Under the pieces are notes generated by a model, which saw nothing but the letters and a program-made list of their open reading frames with translations, had not been told where the DNA came from and ran no database searches. From the IMG/VR virus record IMGVR_UViG_3300017956_000084, positions 1 to 29,372 of that record: DNA of 29,372 bases. One strand, written 5' to 3'. Below are positions 25,471 through 29,372 of the stretch, one piece after another (within the stretch, counting starts at the first letter, position 1; every line of letters begins with the position of its first letter). A program made the translations under genes and the position numbers. The DNA is from a virus.

Positions 25471-26861
25471 CCGATGAAGTTATTAAAATCAAACAAACCA
25501 GAGATAAACTCAATAAAATATCTCCTAGTTTTTGTTTAGCAAAATGGTATCAAAGTACTTTACACCTTCAGTATGGACATACTCATAGTTGCCATCACCC
25601 AAGAACACACCAAGTTCCTTTACAAGAACTAAAATCAAATCCATCTGCATTACACAACACAGAATATAAAAAATCTCAACGTAAATTAATGTTGAATGGT
25701 GAAAGACCAAAAGAATGTCAATACTGTTGGAACGTAGAAGATTTAGGTGATCAACATTATAGTGATCGTAGCAGTAAATCACATGAGCCATGGGCCATTC
25801 CTCATTTACAATCTACAGCAAATATGTCTGGAGATGAAAATGTTAATCCAACATATTTAGAAGTCAGTTTTTCTCATGTTTGTAATTTTAAATGCAGTTA
25901 TTGTAGTCCTGCGTACAGCAGTGCCTGGATGGAAGAAATAGAATCAAAAGGTGCTTATCCAACCAGTGATCAATTTAATAATTTAGATTGGCTTAAACAA
26001 CAAAACAAAATGCCAATACCAAACAGAGAACATAATCCTTACGTAGAAGCATTTTGGAAATGGTGGCCAGAGTTATATAAAACTTTAAAAGTATTTAGAA
26101 TAACCGGAGGCGAACCATTAATGAGCAAAGATACATTTCGTGTCTTAGATTATATAAATGATAATCCTAATCCAGAACTTGAACTTGCAATAAATTCAAA
26201 TGGCTGTGTACCAAATAAATTATTTGATCAATATATTGATAAAATGAAAAGAATTACGCTTGATGAAAAAATTGGATTGACTAGATTATATACCAGTGTC
26301 GACACATATGGTTCTCAAGCAGAATATATCAGAGACGGATTAAATTTTAATCAATGGTATGATAATATTTGTAGAGTGCTTGAAGAATTACCTTTAACTA
26401 AAGTCACAATTATGTGTACAACCGGGTTATTAAGTTTACCAAATTTGCATCGATTATTAGAGTTAATAGCACCATTAAAAACACAATTTTACAGTGAACA
26501 CAGACGTGTGCCTATTACAATTGATACTGCTATATTAAGACATCCAAGTTATTTGAGTGGCGTTGTAGGCCCTACAAACTATGCTAACATGCTTGATAAA
26601 GCACTAGATGTTATGAATGCTAATGCTGAAACACACGACAATGCATACAAAGGATTTTTTGACTTTGAAATAGCAAAACTCAAAAGATTTCAAGAATTTG
26701 TGGCCGCAGGACCTAACCCAGGAGAAAGGTTAAATATACAACAAGTAAGAAAAGATTTTATTACGTTTGTTGACGAGTATGATCGTAGACGAGGAAAAAA
26801 CTTTTGTAAGACTTTTCCTGAACTAACAGAATTTTATCATACGCAAAAGGACATAGTATAA
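25467..26861 (+). CDS. Radical SAM enzyme with N-terminal twitch-like cysteine cluster
   Basis: The 464-aa protein has the radical-SAM core. VCNFKCSYC holds C139-x3-C143-x2-C146, which binds the 4Fe-4S cluster and S-adenosylmethionine. RITGGEPLMS (211-220) is the GGE motif. Before the core, C23, C42, C84 and C87 (FCLAKW…SCHHPR…ECQYCWNVED) form a second cysteine set. This resembles the twitch/SPASM auxiliary-cluster domain, but placed N-terminally, as in a group of twitch radical-SAM proteins described from phages and metagenomes. The C-terminal part (about 250-464) completes a partial barrel and adds helices. It overlaps rpiB by 4 bp and the protease by 1 bp. Twitch/SPASM relatives modify peptides or sugars. 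The substrate here is unknown, with virion proteins or a sugar from this cassette as candidates. Confidence 0.88.
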   Translation: MTDEVIKIKQTRDKLNKISPSFCLAKWYQSTLHLQYGHTHSCHHPRTHQVPLQELKSNPSALHNTEYKKSQRKLMLNGERPKECQYCWNVEDLGDQHYSDRSSKSHEPWAIPHLQSTANMSGDENVNPTYLEVSFSHVCNFKCSYCSPAYSSAWMEEIESKGAYPTSDQFNNLDWLKQQNKMPIPNREHNPYVEAFWKWWPELYKTLKVFRITGGEPLMSKDTFRVLDYINDNPNPELELAINSNGCVPNKLFDQYIDKMKRITLDEKIGLTRLYTSVDTYGSQAEYIRDGLNFNQWYDNICRVLEELPLTKVTIMCTTGLLSLPNLHRLLELIAPLKTQFYSEHRRVPITIDTAILRHPSYLSGVVGPTNYANMLDKALDVMNANAETHDNAYKGFFDFEIAKLKRFQEFVAAGPNPGERLNIQQVRKDFITFVDEYDRRRGKNFCKTFPELTEFYHTQKDIV

Positions 26862-28714
26862 TGACAATAAAAGCATTGCTAATACCAAATAATAGCGTTA
26901 TTACAAAAGAACAATTAATTTCTGAATTAATAGCAGACGGTGTTACTATTATTGATGATACCGTCCCAGACGTAATTAGAGTTGAAATGATTGATAGAAA
27001 TCAATTTGACAAATGGTTAAACTCTGAAAAAGTAGCAGGTGCAAATAGTGAAGATTATGAAAACAAAATACGATTCGAAGCTGATGCTTCAGCTACTATA
27101 AATCCAAATTTAACTACAACAGTAAATTCATCGTATCATAATTGGGGACTTGCGTCAATGACTCAAGACAGTACAACACTGTCAACAACATTCACTTACA
27201 CTCATACAGGAGCAAATGTTGATGTAGTAATTATGGATACAGGTATTGTTGTGGGGCATCCTGAGTTTAATGATTTATCTTCAAATACAACATCAAGAAT
27301 AAATCAAATCAACTGGGGAGGTTCTCAAGGTTCAAGTTTTTATACTGACCCAGATGGTCACGGAACCCACTGCGCCGGCATTGCCGCTGGCAGGACGCAA
27401 GGGTGGGCCAGAGATGCACAGATATATTCTTTTACAACTAACCTTAGTGGATACACACATGGATATAGTCCAAGTTCAATGGGTTATATAACTGCATGGC
27501 ATAATGCAAAATCTAACAACAGACCAACTGTAGTTAATATGAGCTGGGGAGTTTCAACTTATTATCCTCCAAATCATCCAGATTATTTTTTCTCAACAAG
27601 TGATTGGGATTCAGATAATGCTGAATGGCACATGACAAGATCGAGTACATATGATACTTTGGTTAAAAATATGGTTAATGCTGGTATAGTGGTTGTGTGT
27701 TCAGCAGGCAATGATAACGAACAAATTTATGCTACAACCGAATCTGGATGGAATGACGGTTATTGGTATTTCTTTGATTCTGGCAATGATATGGGATACG
27801 GTACTAATGAAAAAATTTATCAACGCGACATTAGTAGCCTTGAGAAATCATTTGGTCTTACTAACACCAAATCTGGAATTTCCGGAGCTCCGCCAAATGG
27901 AAGTTATGGAAACACAATTTATTTTCAAGCAACTAACAATGGTAAATCGCCAGGAAATGCTTGGTTAGATTCAGCAACGTCAACAAGATATGATATTAGT
28001 GTACAGGCCTGTACTGCTTTTAAAAGTAAAGCATCTTTTTCAAATTATGGAACACCAAATATAATTTGGGCTCCTGGATATCGCATAATGAGTTCATATA
28101 TCAACAAAGGCTCAGCAGTGCAATTGGGATCAACTGGTTATTATTATAATAAATTAAGTGGCACATCAATGGCGGCACCTCAGGTGGCAGGATTGGCCGC
28201 TTGTTACTTAGATACAAATTCAACAAATTTTGGTGCTGTAACAACATCAGCAAATCAACAATCTATACAAAATTTTCTTCAAGCAAACAAGCGAGATGAC
28301 ATAAATGATTGGTATAATTCTCCTGGATTAACAAATTTACACAGAGCATATCAACCTTATCAAGATTACACAAAAACATGGACAGCAAACGCAGGATCAA
28401 TAGGTAGTGTAAATGAAAACAATACTGCTAGTTTTGATCTTTCGTCAGCATTTACAAATGCGGCCAATGAATCATTACATACAGTTACACATTCAATTCA
28501 TAGTGGATCTATTCCACCAAATTTTACTTTTGACAACAACGGTACACTGTCAGGAACACCTTCACCTTCTCACGGTGGGAAAACATATAATTTTACAGTT
28601 AGAGCTACTAATGATTTTGCCACCGAAGATCGTAGTTTTAGTTTAACTATTAATGATACTTCATCGCAAGTAAAAGTTGGTAGTATTAGAGTAAGAGGAG
28701 TAAAATTTAGCTAA
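26861..28714 (+). CDS. Subtilisin-family (S8) serine protease with Ig-like C-terminus
   Basis: The 617-aa protein has all four subtilase signatures: VVIMDTGI (catalytic Asp126), DGHGTHCAG (His167), CSAGND (oxyanion Asn284) and SGTSMAAPQVAG (nucleophile Ser436). There is an N-terminal region of about 95 residues before the catalytic core that may be a propeptide-like domain. From about 505 to 600 there is a putative Ig-like domain (SVNENNTASFDLSSAF and FDNNGTLSGTPSPSHGGKTY), typical of cell-surface and tail proteins. No signal peptide is seen, so release by lysis or packaging in the virion is more likely than secretion. TAATG joins it to the radical-SAM gene, and AAAAGGA lies 9 nt upstream. 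It could trim fibres, mature a modified peptide or digest host surface proteins. Confidence 0.92.
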   Translation: MTIKALLIPNNSVITKEQLISELIADGVTIIDDTVPDVIRVEMIDRNQFDKWLNSEKVAGANSEDYENKIRFEADASATINPNLTTTVNSSYHNWGLASMTQDSTTLSTTFTYTHTGANVDVVIMDTGIVVGHPEFNDLSSNTTSRINQINWGGSQGSSFYTDPDGHGTHCAGIAAGRTQGWARDAQIYSFTTNLSGYTHGYSPSSMGYITAWHNAKSNNRPTVVNMSWGVSTYYPPNHPDYFFSTSDWDSDNAEWHMTRSSTYDTLVKNMVNAGIVVVCSAGNDNEQIYATTESGWNDGYWYFFDSGNDMGYGTNEKIYQRDISSLEKSFGLTNTKSGISGAPPNGSYGNTIYFQATNNGKSPGNAWLDSATSTRYDISVQACTAFKSKASFSNYGTPNIIWAPGYRIMSSYINKGSAVQLGSTGYYYNKLSGTSMAAPQVAGLAACYLDTNSTNFGAVTTSANQQSIQNFLQANKRDDINDWYNSPGLTNLHRAYQPYQDYTKTWTANAGSIGSVNENNTASFDLSSAFTNAANESLHTVTHSIHSGSIPPNFTFDNNGTLSGTPSPSHGGKTYNFTVRATNDFATEDRSFSLTINDTSSQVKVGSIRVRGVKFS

Positions 28715-29372
28715 TGGTAAATCTTACAGCAAAAGGAGTAATTGTAAGCGGCGGTGCTAAATTGATCAGCACCACAGATTCCAGTTGGGATCCAAGCACA
28801 TCCATAACAGCAGTTGCTTGGATAGATGCTAGTGACAGTTCTAATTACACAAGAAGTGGGACATCATTACTGTCAGTCACCGATAAGGCAGGCACATACA
28901 CAATGACAGTGGGTGGTAATCCTATAACTAACAGCAGTACACAAAACGGTTTGAATGTTTTTGACTTTGATGGCAATGGTGACTATCTACAAAGTACAAA
29001 TTATCTAGCACAAGTATCAAGTGGCAATCACTGGGCTATTGGAGTGTTTAGATTTGAAGTTACAGACAGCACACAGGATAGTTTGTGGAGTTATGAAACA
29101 AACCAATCACCAAAAAGAGATTATGCTATAAGTTCAGGTGCCAGTAACAACACTTGGCCAGGTGAATTAGATATGGATGGGTTGAGTTCTAATAGAATTA
29201 GTAACACAATTGGTAACTTACAACTATGGAATTCAAAAAGTTTAACACAAAACACGTATCATGTAGTTGCTTGTTTCTTTAACAAGACAGGCAATCAGAT
29301 TGGTGTTAGGGTAGATGGATCAAATGCATTTACGCCAGTAAATGATTATACTAACTCAATATCAACAAACCA
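28714..29372 (+). CDS. LamG/concanavalin-like adhesin, cut by window edge
   Basis: ATG 28714 overlaps the protease stop by one base (TAATG). The frame stays open to the right edge, giving about 219 visible codons. AGAGGAG lies 13 nt upstream. After a short N-terminus (MVNLTAKGVIVSGGAK) comes AVAWIDASDSSNYTRSGTSL and VFDFDGNGDYLQS, a pattern typical of LamG/laminin-type jelly-roll domains in marine phage fibre proteins. It continues with HWAIGVFRFEV, LWSYETNQS and YHVVACFFNKTG, all consistent with that fold. Such domains bind carbohydrates or glycoproteins, so this is probably a receptor-binding or fibre protein. It returns the region to a structural function after the enzyme cassette. The full length and C-terminus are unknown. 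Confidence 0.78.
   Translation, partial: MVNLTAKGVIVSGGAKLISTTDSSWDPSTSITAVAWIDASDSSNYTRSGTSLLSVTDKAGTYTMTVGGNPITNSSTQNGLNVFDFDGNGDYLQSTNYLAQVSSGNHWAIGVFRFEVTDSTQDSLWSYETNQSPKRDYAISSGASNNTWPGELDMDGLSSNRISNTIGNLQLWNSKSLTQNTYHVVACFFNKTGNQIGVRVDGSNAFTPVNDYTNSISTN

Noticed and set aside
1-29372. CRISPR arrays, tRNA genes, rRNA, insertion sequences, integrase or attachment sites
   Set aside because: I saw no regularly spaced repeats, cloverleaf-like segments, transposase or integrase motifs in the sequence.

Overview
The window is a visibly AT-rich segment of a T4-like myovirus (Caudoviricetes). It most resembles the marine myoviruses of SAR11/Pelagibacter and the related T4-like cyanophages. The main reasons are the gp25 and gp6 baseplate-wedge genes in tandem, a giant structural gene directly after them (the VrlC-like or gp7 position), tail-fibre proteins with N-terminal and C-terminal modules typical of marine phages, and short T4-like late-promoter motifs (ATAAATA core). 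The host is inferred from composition and gene style and is not proven.

Left end (1-1627, minus strand): an edge-truncated small membrane protein, a 104-aa and an 82-aa hypothetical protein, and a ClpP-like serine peptidase. These lie behind sigma70-type promoters and, for clpP, a TATAAATA late motif. An intrinsic terminator at 331-361 closes the 104-aa gene. A divergent promoter region of about 100 bp (1628-1731) separates this block from the plus-strand structural genes.

Middle (1732-21298, plus strand): gp25, gp6 (1163 aa), a 3766-aa giant baseplate/tail protein, then four smaller structural or fibre genes. The giant protein carries a cupredoxin-like metal-site motif, two chitin-binding-like segments, GGxGY-type beads and PWD motifs. 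The fibre genes include one with a repeated TEGTNLYYTDARV unit and one with a C-terminal domain resembling a fibre chaperone.

Right end (21299-29372, plus strand): an accessory cassette that starts at a compact regulatory element. There a 17-bp terminator hairpin, a perfect TTGACA-N17-TATAAT promoter and the Shine-Dalgarno of the first gene overlap. The cassette encodes a 115-aa conserved-looking protein, two tandem paralogous GT-A-like glycosyltransferases, a 196-aa unknown that probably starts at TTG, a third GT-like protein with a DGD motif, an RpiB/LacAB sugar-phosphate isomerase, a radical-SAM enzyme with extra N-terminal cysteines (twitch-like), a subtilisin-family protease with an Ig-like C-terminus, and an edge-truncated LamG-like adhesin. 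Nearly every junction overlaps (ATGA, TAATG or 8 bp), so these genes are probably translated as one unit.

The sequence suggests, without proving it, that the cassette builds or alters sugars and proteins on the virion surface or host envelope, next to the fibre genes it could act on. It is the best candidate here for an undescribed system.
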